A stretch of DNA of 64,000 nt, from NCBI RefSeq assembly GCF_000247695.1, contig NW_004624732.1, positions 44,307,576 through 44,371,575 on the forward strand. The letters run 5' to 3'. The stretch is from Heterocephalus glaber (Eukaryota; Chordata; Mammalia; Rodentia; Bathyergidae). Made by a program: the position numbers and the translations under genes. Below are positions 22,894 to 34,989 of this stretch, one piece after another (position 1 is the first letter of the stretch; each line of letters begins with the position of its first letter). Below the pieces are notes generated by a model. It saw only the letters and a list, made by a program, of their open reading frames with translations. It made no database searches and was not told the origin of the DNA.

Positions 22894-24019
22894 TTAATTT
22901 CTTGTCTTGCCTGGTGGATTTGCTCTGTTGGGCCTTGTGGAGTTGTGACCTTCATTTTCTTTTTCTAGGATTTTGTTTAGAATTGTTTGGAGTGCTGGTT
23001 TGGTATTCATGAAAATTCTCAGGTGTTCTTTGTTGTGAAAGTATCTTATTTCCCCATCAATTTTGAAAGATAATTTTGTAGGATACATCAGTTTAGGTTG
23101 GAGGTTATGTTCCTTTAAGGCTTGAAATTTCTCACTCCAGGCTCTCCTGGACTTGAGGGTTTGTGTTGAAAAGTCTGCTGTGATTCTGATGGGTTTCCCT
23201 TTGTAGGTGATTTGTTTCTTTTCTCTAACTGCTTGTAGTATTTTGTTCTTCTGGTGAGTTTCAGGGACCTTGCTTATTATAAGTTTAGATGTATATCTTC
23301 TTTTTTATCATGGCTAGTTGGAGCCCTATATGCCTCAGTCATCTGTATGTCAAATTCTTTCCCTCTGTTTGAGAAGTTTTCTGTCATTAATTCTGTGAAC
23401 AGTTTCTTTATGTCATTTGTTCTTTCTCCTGATTTTTCATGGATTCCTATCATCTTATATTATTTTTGGTATCATCTAGGAGCTGCTGGATCAATTTTTC
23501 ATGGTCCCTTACTATTTTTAAGAGATCTCTCTTTTCATGGTCACTGACCACAATTCTGTCTTCTATGTCTAATATTCTGTGTTCACATTTGCTCATTCTG
23601 CTGTGAATGCTTTCAATAGAGTTTTTAATCTTCTGGATATCTGTTTGAATCTGTTTCATGAATTCCATTTCTTTCCTATGTTGGGCATTCATGGTTTCCA
23701 TTTTTTTCCCATGCTGGGCATTCATGGTTTCTATCATGGTCCTGAGCTCATCATCTATTTTTTTGTTGTTGTTGTCTGTTTCTGTTCTAGAGTCTCTAAT
23801 CATGTCTTTTATGCTGCTCAGCATCTCTGTGGTTGTCTGGTAAATTATTTCTGTTTCGAAATTTTCTAGAGCCTCATTCATCTTTTTTGTTACTTCCTGT
23901 GCCATCAGTATAGGGTGTCTAGGTGATTGATTATCAGACTTTTCCACCTTGTTTCCCCCAGAATTTGCCTTTGGTGAGCATGTAGCCTGATTTTGTGTCT
24001 TGATTAGGTGTCTTCTCAT
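22894..24019 (-). pseudogene. L1 ORF1 (RNA-binding, coiled-coil protein), degenerate
   Basis: Starts at the ATG at 24,019 and ends at 22,894, about 375 codons, slightly longer than human (338). The N-terminal 189-codon piece (23,450-24,019) is rich in E, K, Q and M with heptad-like spacing, as expected for the trimeric coiled coil. The C-terminal piece (22,894-23,088) has the YPTKLSF...GEIRYF...KPALQ order of the ORF1 C-terminal domain. The RRM-like centre is frame-broken between them. The coiled coil contains an 11-residue tandem duplication (METMNAQHGKK / METMNAQHRKE) at 23,676-23,741. Intact ORF1p coats L1 RNA as a trimer. Confidence 0.9.
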
Positions 24020-25436
24020 TTTTATTTTTGTTGTTGTTACTGTTTTTAGTTCAATTCCTGGGTTGATACTTCAATATTGCTTGTTGTATGTATCTTTGTT
24101 GCTTGTATTTAGAACTTTTTTTTGCAATGCTTATTTCTCACAAGTGTCTTCCAGATATATCTGGTCTTTAGATTTTGGGTCTCTAATGACTCTTCTTCTT
24201 CTTACCAAGAAGGACAACTGATTCAATCAATCACAACACCTTAGCCCAAGTGATACAATCAGCAACAACAATAGCATCAAGGACAGTTTAGAAAATGACA
24301 TTTTGTGGTAGTTATTAATCTATTACTTGTAAACACATTAATTAACTCAAAATCAAGTACCAGCCCAAACTATGTCTGTAGTGAATAAACTGTTCAATAT
24401 AGCAACTTTACCCTTTGTGATGGAGACTTAGAAGGAGTGGGGAGGGAGGGATAGATAGATATGATAAGGAAAGGTTAGAAGTGAGGCCAGAGGAAAGAGG
24501 AAGATCACAAAAACCCTAGGAAGCTGCTGAAGAGAAGAGGAGAAGACAGACTGAAAGAACAAACACAAGAACAGAACAACCTAACAGCAACAGGGAGGCT
24601 AGAAACTGCATTTACTTTCCTTTAAAACTAATGACAATTGAGAGAAGGAAAAAGAAAAGAAAAAGCAAGAAAAAAAGAAATTTGAATTAGGACAGGAACA
24701 GGAATAAAAAGGGAGAGAAATGAAGAACAAGGTGGGAGAGAGAGAGCAAGAAAAAAGAGAAAATAAGGGAAAAATTTGAAAAGAGAAAAGAATAGATAAA
24801 AATTTTAAAAATATTAAAAATAAGAGAAAAAGTTACTTTGAAGATAAAAAATAAAAATAAAGGGCCTCCTTCAGGGTATGTCTCTGCTGTCAGTATAGAT
24901 AGCATGGGCAGGATTGTGTAGATCCAAGTCAGTTAGTCTCAGCAAACCAGTAGCTGTCCCCTGAGATTCAGGCTAATTTCTGCCTGCAAGGCCCAAGTTG
25001 AGACCTCTGACCTCTTGCTGGGTTGAACTCTGCAAGGTTCTACTAAGTTCTACTGCAGGTTTCAGGTGCCCTTCACCTGAAGATAGTCCAGGTTCCAATG
25101 GGAGATGGTGTTCCCTGCAACTTACCAACTATGGTGGTCTGGTGTGCCTTTATTGCAGAGATTTTCTTCACTTTTCCAGTGAGCTTCAATTTTCATCTAG
25201 GAGCCTCAGAGAGGCCCTCTTTCTCTCGTTCACTTCTGCTCTATCTTCTGAAGCTCAGAGCAATGTCTTTTCTGACGCACTGCCCCTCTGTAGTGTGGAT
25301 CCAAGTGCTGGCTTGGCCCAGTGTTCAGAGGTGGTGGTGGGGATATGGGATGTGTTGGCACCACAAGCTGCTCAGGACCTGCACTCCTCTGTGCTGAAGG
25401 GGCAGAGACACCTTGGAGAATCTTTTTAAGAAATTA
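24020..25436 (-). other. L1 5' UTR
   Basis: About 1.4 kb upstream of ORF1 on the minus strand. The ORF1-proximal half is A/G-rich on the plus strand at 24,430-24,860. The distal part (24,930-25,430) is GC-richer, as expected for the internal promoter end. No tandem monomers like those of mouse L1 are visible, and I see no YY1-type site at the tip. The plus-strand frame at 24,998-25,429 (143 codons) is antisense to this UTR and probably meaningless. Confidence 0.65.
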
Positions 25437-26420
25437 AAAAAAATTTAAAAATCTCATTTTCTTTCTTCCTTAATGTGATACTGCTAGGTCGGAAATGAAA
25501 AGCAGTCAACACAGTTCTATTTCTGTATATGGAGGATGAATATTTTTATTTGCACTGCTATACTTGTAAGAAATAATATAAAATTAATATCCAAATTGCA
25601 TAGATAATTAGAGTTTTTGTACGTACACATAAATTCCGTCAATGGCATTGCCTGCTGTGAGCAGTTTGATTTCATGGCTTTCTATTATATCTGTATTTGA
25701 AGGCTCTACCTTTGTTCTTTCTCCATTTCAAACTTTATTAAAGCCTTTCTCAGTGAAATTTTGTCCAATGACTTGACTCAAATCAAAAGGAATTTCAGAA
25801 ATAAGATCATGACCTTTCTGCCATTGATGTAATAGCGTTTTTCAGCATGCTTTAGTAGTCATGAGTGATGTTTTGGGATGTAGGTGAACTCATCCTAGAT
25901 ATCTGATTTTGCTAGTGATCAATAACTTACAAGAGATACCTCAGGGAAAGGGACATTATTTTAGAAATATTTTTAAATTTTTTATCAAAGAATGTTATAT
26001 TTTGACAAAATGGTAGTTGATTTAAAAATATGAGAATTTTAAAGTGTGTTTCTATAGAAAACAACAGTGTATTTTCAACACAACAAATTCTAAACATGTA
26101 GATTCCTTAAAACAGATTGGCATTAATGTTTCAATACGTCTTCAGCTGGCTAGTTTGAAATAATTTTAATAAGTAGAATTTTAAAAATATTTACCACTAT
26201 TGAACTATTGTATTTAAGTTTATAGTTTATTTTTATATGAAATTAAGTTTGAAAGGCTTCCTTGTTAAAAATTGAGATAAAATTCATTTTGCTTTGTTTT
26301 ATATTAAATACAACTCTCTTTCTCTTGTACAACTAAATCTTGTACAACTCTCTCTTCTTCTTTTGCATATTTGGGAGTTCTCCCGAGTAGCTCTTTTTGA
26401 TCTGGAGGTTTCTTCAGGTA
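25437..26420. other. AT-rich unique sequence, nothing recognised
   Basis: No open frame or repeat call is supported. A doubled 'cttgtacaact' motif near 26,325-26,348 is a short local duplication. Confidence 0.5.
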
Positions 26421-26430
26421 ACCAAGACTT

Positions 26431-26513
26431 TTTTTTTTTTGTACCAGGGATTGAACTCGGGTCCTTGCACTTGCACAGCAAGGGGCAAAACCACTGAGCT
26501 AAATCCCTGGCCC
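26431..26513 (-). repeat. ID-like SINE
   Basis: Body with B box GTTCAATCC, A box region TTAGCTCAGTGG, and a T-run tail at 26,429-26,440. Flanks ccaagactt (26,422-26,430) and ccaatactt (26,512-26,520) are a 9-base target duplication with one mismatch, overlapping the SINE edges by a base or two. Confidence 0.9.
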
Positions 26514-27274
26514 AATACTTGATTAGATACTCCAAGTAAGTTCAGCCCAGTTTGCTTTGCTTCTGTTCTCAGGTAGAAACTGTGTCCCTCTTGTTCTGGA
26601 AGTTCAATAAGCTTTACACGTGGTCAGATCTGAGGTGAATTTGTGCAAAACCAGATTGTTTTTGTTAATTAGTGTAATCAGTGTTTTTCTTGGACTGCCA
26701 AGGAGAATCACCAAGAGAGTCCACAACTTTTTATTGAGAGACAGTCTGTGAAGCTATGAGGTTTTTTATAGGTCTCTTTGCCATTGCCATGATTCTAAAA
26801 CTTCACTTATCATGAAGTCAGTCCTAATCTTCTGGTTTCATACTTTGTGCTAGTTTTAGTTTTAAAAGAGCTTTTCTGAAAAAAATTTAAAAGCAAAACT
26901 CCTTTACATTACATGGTGATTTAATTATAATTGATTAAGGATATTAATACCCTGATTTTTGGTCAGTATCTAAGTCAAAATGTTCTTTGTATTTTAATAG
27001 CTGTGAGAAACTGAAATGCCCTAGACAGAGGCAGTAACTATCTCTGATGAACAGTTAATAGTCATCATTTGAACAGTGATTTCCATTACAAATGCTAAGC
27101 TACTTGAAATAATCCATTCTCTTGATAAAAGGAAGTTATAAGATCACATATGATAGTTATTGTCAACTGTTTTTAATAGAATACAGTGTTTTAAAAGCAG
27201 AAGCTCTGGAGGATGAAAATTCTATAATAAATAAACTATATACTAATACTGACAGGTCACATTTTAAAATAGTT
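26514..27274. other. Unique sequence, nothing recognised
   Basis: AT-rich, no repeat signature and no frame worth calling. Confidence 0.5.
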
Positions 27275-27395
27275 ATTTCATTTCAGTTACTTCATCCATA
27301 ATATATTGTAGTGATACCTACTTCATGGAGTGATTAAAATATTTAGAATAATACCTTGCTCAAACCAGGATTCATTAAATGCAGCTCTCTTATTC
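27275..27395 (+). repeat. MIR SINE fragment
   Basis: 'ttcagttacttcatccataa', 'gatacctacttcatggagtg' and 'aataataccttgctcaaacc' follow the sense MIR order. Confidence 0.42.
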
Positions 27396-27615
27396 AATTT
27401 GTTTTGTATCATCATCTAAATATTATTCAATAAAAAATCTTTAATTCTAAAAGGGATTTTCCAGTATCAATTAAAAATAGGGCCATTGGTAGCTGAATAT
27501 TTCATTATTTTAGTAATTACTCATAAAATAACTTCTAAATTCCATAATCTGATCTAATTACCATTAAGATAGATACTTACAACTTTTATTCTACTTTTTT
27601 TCTGTGAATCTCTTA

Positions 27616-27940
27616 GTTAGCTTTCATCACTGGTACCAAATACCCAACATACACAGTGTGAAGGAGGAAGAGTTTATTTGGTTCATGGTCCTAGAGTTTT
27701 CAGCATGTGGTCAGCTGCTCCGAGGCAGGAACATCATGGCTGGGAGGGCATGTTAGAGCAAAGCTCTTCAACTCGTGGTGGCCAGGAGCAAGAGTGCCAG
27801 AGGAGAAGGGGCCAGGGAATACATATTGTTCCTAAGGTCATGCATGCCTTCCCGACTCACCCTCATACATCCAGAAGTGTGTTTTACTAATCTGCTAGAA
27901 ATCTCTTACTCCAATCAAATTGGCAATCACACTTTATAGT
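27616..27940 (+). repeat. MaLR-like LTR fragment
   Basis: The order 'accaaatacccaacataca', 'ggaggaagagtttatttgg', 'gtggtcagctgctccgag', 'aacatcatggctgggagg', 'actcgtggtggccagg' is that of a rodent-lineage non-autonomous ERVL-MaLR LTR, related to the better-preserved one at 35,149. The 3' end is missing or decayed. A 9-base repeat aatctctta at 27,607 and 27,900 may be chance, since that text is also expected inside such LTRs. Confidence 0.65.
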
Positions 27941-28094
27941 AACAATGAATATATTATGTATTTATTTTTTGAAAAGTACTGTTTATAGCTTTTAGTTTTC
28001 ATTGTTATGTTGAAAAAAACGGTTTATTTAAATTGACCTCAAAACCACAATGTTAAATGAATAGTAATCAACTATATAGAATAATAAGAACTGA

Positions 28095-28215
28095 TTTAAA
28101 AATCCCTCTATTGTTGGATATTAAGTTTGCTTGCATTTTTATTTGTTATGACTAGCATTGCCATGAGCATCTTTCTATATACAACATATTGAAAGGAATT
28201 TGATATATATTAAGT
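28095..28215 (-). repeat. Ancient LINE-1 relic
   Basis: 'ccctctattgttggatatta' followed by 'ttgttatgactagcattgc' and 'catgagcatctttctata' is antisense L1M ORF2-end text, heavily diverged. Confidence 0.45.
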
Positions 28216-30990
28216 AATTTTCTAAAAATTTATAGCAACTTATCTACATTTGAGTATTCCTCATAGATTTGGGGACCCTAAATCAAGACTTTTTCTTTTT
28301 TTTCCATTTTGATCTGTTAGTCCAAAATATAAATGGATACGTTCTTACCAATTTCCCCCATAGTTGACACACAAAAAGTCTACTCTTCTTTATTACGACA
28401 TTTAATGAGATATCTTGAATCACATAGAAGTTTAAACAGTTATCACTCATTTCTGAAGGAATTTTAAGTAACAACAGAAAGAGATTTAGAAAAGAATTAT
28501 ATTATTGGATATAAGAACTACAGGGATTTAAAAATGGATAATTGTTACAAAGAATAGAAAGGCCAGACTAAAATTATTTGTACTTTTGCCCTCATTTTAA
28601 AGGTAAAAGGCAAACAGAATGAGAAAATTGATCATCAGCAATCGTCCAACTGGTGCTCCCTGTGAGTTATATGTTCTTTGCTACATTATTCACAATAATC
28701 TTAGCCCAAGGATGTATAGTGGATGTCATATTTAATGGGAATGTGACCAAGGGAATTTTAGGTGAGAAGACATACTACACATGTAGGATTCTCCAATTAG
28801 TGCTAGGCTTCATTCTGAGTACATCAATGAAACAAAAAGATAAAAAATCTTTACTCTTTTGGAATTTATCTATTGGAAGGACAAGATAAAATCGATCAAT
28901 TTTACAATATATTTAGAAGTTATAAGTGTCACAGAAGAAATAAGGCAAAGAAGAATATAAAGAGTTGGGAGTGGAGTAAGAGTTCATACCCTTACATGTA
29001 TGGTCAGGAAAGGCTTCCTCGTGAAGGTGACTTTTCAGCCAAACTTAAAAGAGGTAAGGAAATGAATCACTAAGACACTTGGGGCAAGAGTTAGGCACTG
29101 TATCCATTTCTGGGAGTTCAGGAATGTCTGGTTGGTGGGGCTGTTGCCTTTATAGAAGTCTTGGTGAATGGGGTCTAAGAGATCTGAATGAGAACTAAGA
29201 GAAGAAAGCTGAATTCAATAGATATCCCATGGGTCACTGAAGAGGAGGGAGAGAAATTCTGCATGGTGGTTCATATTTAAACCTGGCTCTGGGTAAGTCT
29301 AGAAATAACTGTATTGTGCAAACAAAATTTAGTTAGCCCAGTGTGTATCATAATAGTGAGGACCCATTTTTTCCACCATAGACATTAGAGCAGAAAGGAC
29401 TGTGACATAGGGTGAGAAACAGCAGTGACCACTGTTCTGCAAAGCCCCAATGGCCCTTGGCCCCAACACTTGGCATTGAATTGTGGACATTGTGGTGCTT
29501 GTTGTGTATTGTGCAATAACAATGACCACCAGTGAAGAACCACTGATCTCTGTGAAGAAACCTGCAGGAGCTAAGTTCAAGTAGCAAGGACTGTTTAAGT
29601 TAAGGACAATGAACAGCTGACCATTGTAGCCACCAAAAGAACACAGTGTACAGGAAATACCCCTTGGGAATGCCCAGATACGTGTGTTTGTGTGTGTCTG
29701 TGTGTGTTTGAGCTTTATAGCAATAAAGGTTCTGTCAGTCATTTCTGTATGAAATTTATTTTAACCTAATTTTTCTGTATTTCTGTATACATTAACAAAT
29801 GTATAGACTATTGAATAATTTCTTATCCTCTTTCAGTGTTGAACTAAAAACTTGATGTAAATAGTTTTTATTAAATTTTTTCTTCTTTAGCCCAAGGATA
29901 CTGAAGAGCAGTTTCTTGAGCTGGGACTGGGAAGGACAAGTAGTAAAAGTGAGTACTAGTCTCCATAGTAGGGAAGTGTGACTACTACTATAAATCTGTA
30001 AGTTAGCAAATTCACCTGACAAACTGAATGTAAATGATCACAGCTCTTTCATTCTGTTATTTTTACCCAGTTATTTGAAGGGCAGGTCATCAAGAAAGAC
30101 GTAGGTCAGAGACAGAGGAGTTCATTACTACATTAAGCAGTACAAGTATCTTTGTTTTTGGTGTCCTAAACTCCCGTTCTTCCTGGGTAATCAGGTGTGA
30201 TATCTGTATATGTAGTTAGTTATGTTCTGGACAGAAATATTCTGCACCCAAGGAACCTGAAAATTTCACATAGAACAATGAACACACTATTGCTTTAGGG
30301 GAGACTTTATCTTCCAAAGACTGTTTATAAATATCCTTGCAAATATAGTCTGGGCAAAGCAGTCAGTGAGTCTGCTTGCAAGATATGCAGAAAAGTGAGA
30401 TGCCCATTGAGAATTATCTCCCAGCATGATTTACTACTGATTTTAAGGAAATCATCCAAAAGAGAACAGTGCACTCACAATTTTCTATTTTTTGAGGGTA
30501 CTTCTTGCCTGGAAGGGACTCTGTCACAATTAATGAATTGTCAACTTGCCACAATCTTCAGGCTATTAAACGTATTGTCCAGGGCAGTATCTTTTTTTAT
30601 CATGTGACGGCCCCTGTGTGCATGGATCTTCAAGATTCTTCAGCTAAGTTTGTTGCAGCTGGACAACTTGTTAAGAGTGCCCCTCACTCATTCATTTTTC
30701 ATTTACTTTGTCTCATACTCTGCAAAACTGAGAGCATTTGGTCCTAAATGGTTAGATCTACCCACCTGCCTAGCCAGTGTTCTGGGATGGAGTCTGACAT
30801 GGAGAAGAGATTGCTGAAAATTAAGTCTGACACAATGACCAAATCATAAACCATAACTCCATTAAGTCCTATTTTCATATAGGATAGGCAATGAAATTGT
30901 ATTACCTGTGTCTAGAATGGAAAGAAAAATCAATATATGCTGTTTCTTCACTTAATGAATGTCCTTCCCTAGCCTCTTGGCTGTTACTAA
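28216..30990. other. Unique sequence plus a probable unnamed old repeat
   Basis: 28,960-29,260 ('caggaaaggcttcctcgtg', 'gtgacttttcagccaaac', 'ggaatgtctggttggtgg') looks like a common old mammalian interspersed repeat, family not named. 29,280-29,740 contains the longest frame here (137 codons, minus) ending in a GT-rich run at 29,682-29,708; it shows no domain. The rest is plain AT-rich sequence. Confidence 0.35.
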
Positions 30991-31013
30991 CCCCCCGCCC
31001 CCCACCCCGCCCC
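30991..31013 (-). other. G-quadruplex motif (minus strand)
   Basis: The plus strand has C runs of 6, 6, 4 and 4 separated by single G, A and G. On the minus strand this is four G-tracts with one-base loops, well inside the usual G-quadruplex rule. Confidence 0.85.
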
Positions 31014-31261
31014 TGCATTTTACATTAGCATGATAAGAAACACTGTAAAGATGTGTGGGGATGGGCCTGAGTCTGTAGAAGGCGATTTCTCATATAAGTG
31101 TATGGGATTTTTAAACCAGTCATTTGTCATTAGGGCTAGAAAAACAGCCTAATGAAGACAAAGTAAGTATTACACTGAACAAAGTATTATTGAATAAAGA
31201 TTGCTCCTACCATCTAAGATTTCTGGAATTGTAGTTATGTTTGTATTGTCTAATAGAAAAA

Positions 31262-31445
31262 ATTCTAGATCTGGAATTCATTTCAGCTCCATACTTTACT
31301 TATGTGATCTTGAATGATGATCTTGATCCGATTCATAGATATTAACATTTTAAATGAAGGAATTAATTTGTTCTATCCACCTCGTTCATAATGATTATTA
31401 AAATTAACAATATGCTATATGTACATGAAAGTGCTTTGATAACAT
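31262..31445 (+). repeat. MIR SINE, nearly complete
   Basis: 'tagatctggaattcatttc', 'ttacttatgtgatcttgaa' and later 'acatgaaagtgctttgataa' keep sense MIR order over 180 bases. Confidence 0.5.
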
Positions 31446-32312
31446 GTTTGCTACAATTGTAAAATGGTATTACAATTATGCTGCATTTAAATTTGATAGG
31501 ATCTTATTTAATATTGACGTCGAGAAACAGATTTGCTGTTTCCTTGAGTTTCAGGGTTTTTAAAATACAAAGTGAATAAAAAAACAAAATCTCTGAAAGA
31601 ATGAATAAATAACATCTAGAATACTTTAGGTGAATCTAAGTAATAACTGAATAACCTTGTTCTCACTTTCACTAACATGTTTTTCTTAGTTGCACAATCT
31701 CCAAATATATTCAACAAGAGTGACCAAGTAGTTTACTCAGTTTTTCTCTAATGCCCTCTAAACTCTTTTCATCTGAAAAAGCTAGTATAACCCTCAATTA
31801 ATGACTCTAATCATAATACTAATTCATTTGACAACTGAAAGATTATAGGAATCAACAAGACACTTGAAGTGGGTTGTAGAATAAAAGGTCTTCCCACTCT
31901 ACACACAGCTAAAACAATTCACGGAAATTTTAACCTACAAAGCAGCCCGCAATATCTCCTTTTTTAAAAAAAATTTTAAAATAAAGAATGGGTCCACAGT
32001 GATTCCTTGGATTCTAGCAACCAACACAGTATCAGTATACACTAGTACCGACATTTTTTTCAGTAATTCAATCACTACTAACTTACAAAAGTTCTCATCT
32101 TGGAACTAGTCATGGCTGACACAGAAATATTTCTAGGATTAAAATTGAAAGCAGTTAGGTATCATGACTCTGTAGTTAAGAACAGCAAATCTACCTGCAC
32201 TGAAGACATATTGAGTTTGCTGAGATTTGGTTCATTGAACAAATGGATGAATGCATATCATAGTTCAGATATGACTGGATATATGGTATTTCTTTTAGCA
32301 CCTGAATAGGTG

Positions 32313-32315
<3 letters not shown>
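31446..32315. other. AT-rich unique sequence
   Basis: The plus frame at 32,100-32,309 has no domain and runs up to the microsatellite. No repeat recognised. Confidence 0.45.

Positions 32316-32355
<40 letters not shown>
32316..32355 (+). repeat. (GT)20 microsatellite
   Basis: An uninterrupted run of about 20 GT units. Confidence 0.98.
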
Positions 32356-32356
<1 letters not shown>

Positions 32357-32685
32357 GAAAGCTACCCAGAATGGCTAGCTCATAACTCAGGTATTAGATC
32401 TGTCCTTGGATGCCCAGAACCACTGGATCAGTGTCATTAGCTAAATTTGAGGGAACAAATATAAGAGATATAGAAAGTAAAAGGAAGTTGAATGGGGGTG
32501 TTAGAGTCCTGTTTCCTAGATACATTTGGAACAGTCAAAACACTCCAGTATATCTGGAATGCTAGGAAATATTGCGTAGGTCTGAGTGACACTTTGGACA
32601 TCATTTAATGCCCAGACTAAATATTCCTGTAGTCACCAGCTTTCTGAGTACTTGAAACGCATGAAGGAATATGAGAATAGCCTGT

Positions 32686-32815
32686 ATCAGTCTTTCTCAA
32701 ATTTTCGCATGCTTCAGAATAACCTAGAGAGGTTTTCAAACACATGCTGCTTAGCCTCATCCATGTTTCTGTTCAGGAGGTTGGGGGCAGGGACTGAGGA
32801 TTGATGTAGATTTTG
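32686..32815 (+). repeat. MER5-like hAT-Charlie DNA transposon relic
   Basis: Starts 'cagtctttctcaaattttc', continues 'gcttcagaataacctagag' and 'caggaggttgggggcaggg', the order of the short non-autonomous MER5A/B elements. The terminal repeat on the right is not recognisable. Confidence 0.55.
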
Positions 32816-33339
32816 CTGGATGGAGGACTAGAACTAGAGACCCTCTGAAACCACCCCATATCCATGCGTGTGTTTTATAAATAATCCAAAATAAGCTACA
32901 TATTCTAATATCTGTGAATGAACTTTGTCCTCCTCCTCCCTACCAAGTACTATGTGTACATGGAGTCCAGTAAAGCTTTTTAAAGTGATCAACAGAGTCT
33001 TAGAAATGAAGTCTATGCTCAGAGGGGTTTCTTTCTTTATTTCGGAAACTGGCTGGCTTTTTCTGAAGAGAGCTAAATTCAGGTGTTTCTTTCAGAGAAA
33101 GAGGCAGAAAAACAGGCACAGAACTAGGTGCGAATCTATTACAGTAATGCAGAAGGAAGATGATGGTGGCCTTACAAAATGTTAACTGTGAGTTGGAGAG
33201 TACCCAGATTCTGGAGAAATGCAGTTTATTAGGCACTATTGATTGTTTGCTTGTGTGTATATGAAGTGTGTTAGTGAAACAGAGGCACTTAGAATTATAT
33301 CCAAGGTCCTTGCTCTTTGATAGTGTGATTTGAAGATCA

Positions 33340-33425
33340 GTGGCATTGAAACATTTGGAGATAGTTGTAAGTGCAGAATCACATGCTACCCTCCAGACCT
33401 ACTGGATTAGAAGATCTATAGAGGT
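33340..33425. repeat. MER-type hAT relic, fragment
   Basis: 'gtgcagaatcacatgctacc' then 'cagacctactggattagaag' matches the phrase order of MER5/MER20-type elements. Orientation and family are uncertain. Confidence 0.42.
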
Positions 33426-34020
33426 GGAAACATTAAGTAATAACTGAATCTGAATTTCTGGGTAATGTCAGGGCTAGATATAAAGATTTTGGGATTTGTT
33501 TGCTTTTGGATAGGCTCATTATTCAATCTATGAGTGGATAAACTCACTAGTAGAAGGGTATTATCGATAGAGAAGACGGCCAGGAGTGAGATGAGCTTCA
33601 CAAAATTTAGAAGCTTATTTTAAAAAAGTCAATGAAGGGAAGTGAATTAGGGAAAGCCATGAGGATAAGAAAATATTTTAGGAAAAGGAAAGCAATCAAC
33701 TATGTTGATGGTACTGAGAGGTGGAGTAAAATAGGGAAAAACAAGTATATTAGATTAGGCAACAGTGAAGTGGTGAGGACATTCATCAAGTAGTATGAAA
33801 ATGGTGGTAGTGGATGCTTATAGAAGGACAGAGGAGAGAAATTTTGAGGTGAGCAAATAGTGACAATGCTTAAGGATGAATTTTTTCAAATTTCTAGGAG
33901 ATAGTATAGTTTGTTTCATCTGTGTTCAAAAACCAATGATCTCTTTTAATTTTTCCAGTCACAGTCAAATTTCAAATTTTGTCCTTCCAGACACTTACAG
34001 TACAAAGTATAAAAGGTCCT
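33426..34020. other. Probable old repeat, purine-rich, unassigned
   Basis: Long A/G-rich text with phrases such as 'gaagtggtgaggacattc' at 33,600-33,870 looks like the internal part of an old interspersed repeat. No gene is supported. Confidence 0.3.
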
Positions 34021-34215
34021 AGCAGCCAGAAATGGTGGTGCATGCCTGTAATAAAAGCTACTCAGAAGGCTGAGACAGGAAGATAGCAAGTTTAAGGGCA
34101 GCCTGGGAATTTAGCAAGATCTTGTCTCAAATTACAGTAAAAAAAGGCCTCAGGACATAGCTCAGTGGAGGAATGCCCCTGATTTCAATTTCTAATACCA
34201 CAAAAAAGAAAAAAG
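34021..34215 (+). repeat. Composite B1+ID SINE
   Basis: B1 part ('gtggtgcatgcctgtaat', 'ctcagaaggctgagacagg', 'agcctgggaatttagcaag', 'atcttgtctcaaattac') is joined to an ID-like tail ('caggacatagctcagtgg' to 'tctaatacca') and an A-rich end (34,201-34,215). It is the clearest SINE on the plus strand. No target duplication is visible. Confidence 0.85.
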
Positions 34216-34344
34216 AGGGTTACCTTTAATAAACTCATGATCAAGTGAGAGATGCACACAAATAATTAGAATATTCTGACAATTTTACATTAGACTTATA
34301 GGAAATTAAGAATTGGAAAGTGTTAAGATTTCTGCTTGCATCAT

Positions 34345-34545
34345 ACTAGGTACATTGAATGTGTGAATTAGTGCTTATTTCATTCCTGTGAAGTTATCCT
34401 GACTTTATTGATGAGGAAATGGAGCTCGAAAGAGGTTCAGGACTTGTTTTTGGGTTGGAATTAATAAATGGTGAAGCTAGAATTTGCACCCAGGTCTACT
34501 GACTCCAGTGTTGTGCTCTGCAAAACTGCACTGCTTTTTCATGAT
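34345..34545 (-). repeat. MIR SINE, nearly complete
   Basis: 'actttattgatgaggaaatg', 'ggtgaagctagaatttgca' and 'cccaggtctactgactcc' are the antisense MIR core in order. Confidence 0.7.
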
Positions 34546-34989
34546 GTAAGAGGCAATATGTAAACATTATTCCTACAAAGCTGTGAGTTACCCTTCACAA
34601 ACTGTGCCATATTAATGCAGTAGACTTACACAATGTTTAGATTCTAAATCCAGTGCTCACGGGTAAAATTCTAAATTGTAAAAATTGTCCTAAACCTTCT
34701 GTTCTACCACATATATATATATATATATGTCCCTGAAAAATGCTCAGACCATGAGAGCCAGTTAGGAACTGGGACCAACTGAAGAAATGTCAGACTTCTA
34801 TCTCTCCACTCACTCAGAGAACTACAGGCACTGAGAGAGCATGTCTGTAATGCTATCATTATTTTTGGTGTACCTTTGATTTAATTAACATAAATTTAAT
34901 TCTCATTGCATGTATCCTAGCCATAGTTAATGTCAATGAAAAGTCACCATGTATGATTGTGGGAACCCTAGGACATTGTAAACATGGCT
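34546..34989. other. Unique sequence with a small (AT)n
   Basis: A nine-unit AT run lies at 34,710-34,728. Nothing else is recognised. Confidence 0.45.

Larger units (their letters stand above)
18560..25436 (-). mobile_element. Near-full-length LINE-1, inactive
   Basis: About 6.9 kb in the normal L1 order read from right to left: 5' UTR (25,436-24,020), ORF1 (24,019-22,894), a short inter-ORF spacer, ORF2 (22,842-18,891) and a 3' UTR with a polypurine tract on its sense strand. It is a non-LTR retrotransposon that copies its RNA by target-primed reverse transcription. Both ORFs carry frameshifts and stops, an ID SINE has landed in ORF2, and key residues of endonuclease and reverse transcriptase are replaced, so it cannot move itself. 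I could not find target duplications: the left end has no clean poly-T and the right end fades into A/T-rich sequence, so both borders are uncertain by tens of bases. Confidence 0.95.

Noticed and set aside
24998..25429. 143-codon plus-strand frame
   Set aside because: It is antisense to the L1 5' UTR; no domain is seen and the GC-rich UTR has few stops by chance.
18560..25436. Target-site duplication and intact mobility of the L1
   Set aside because: No matching direct repeats could be found at either end, and both ORFs are broken.
27607..27908. aatctctta direct repeats as target duplication of the MaLR-like fragment
   Set aside because: ERVL-class insertions usually make 5-bp duplications, and similar text occurs inside this LTR type, so the match is probably chance.
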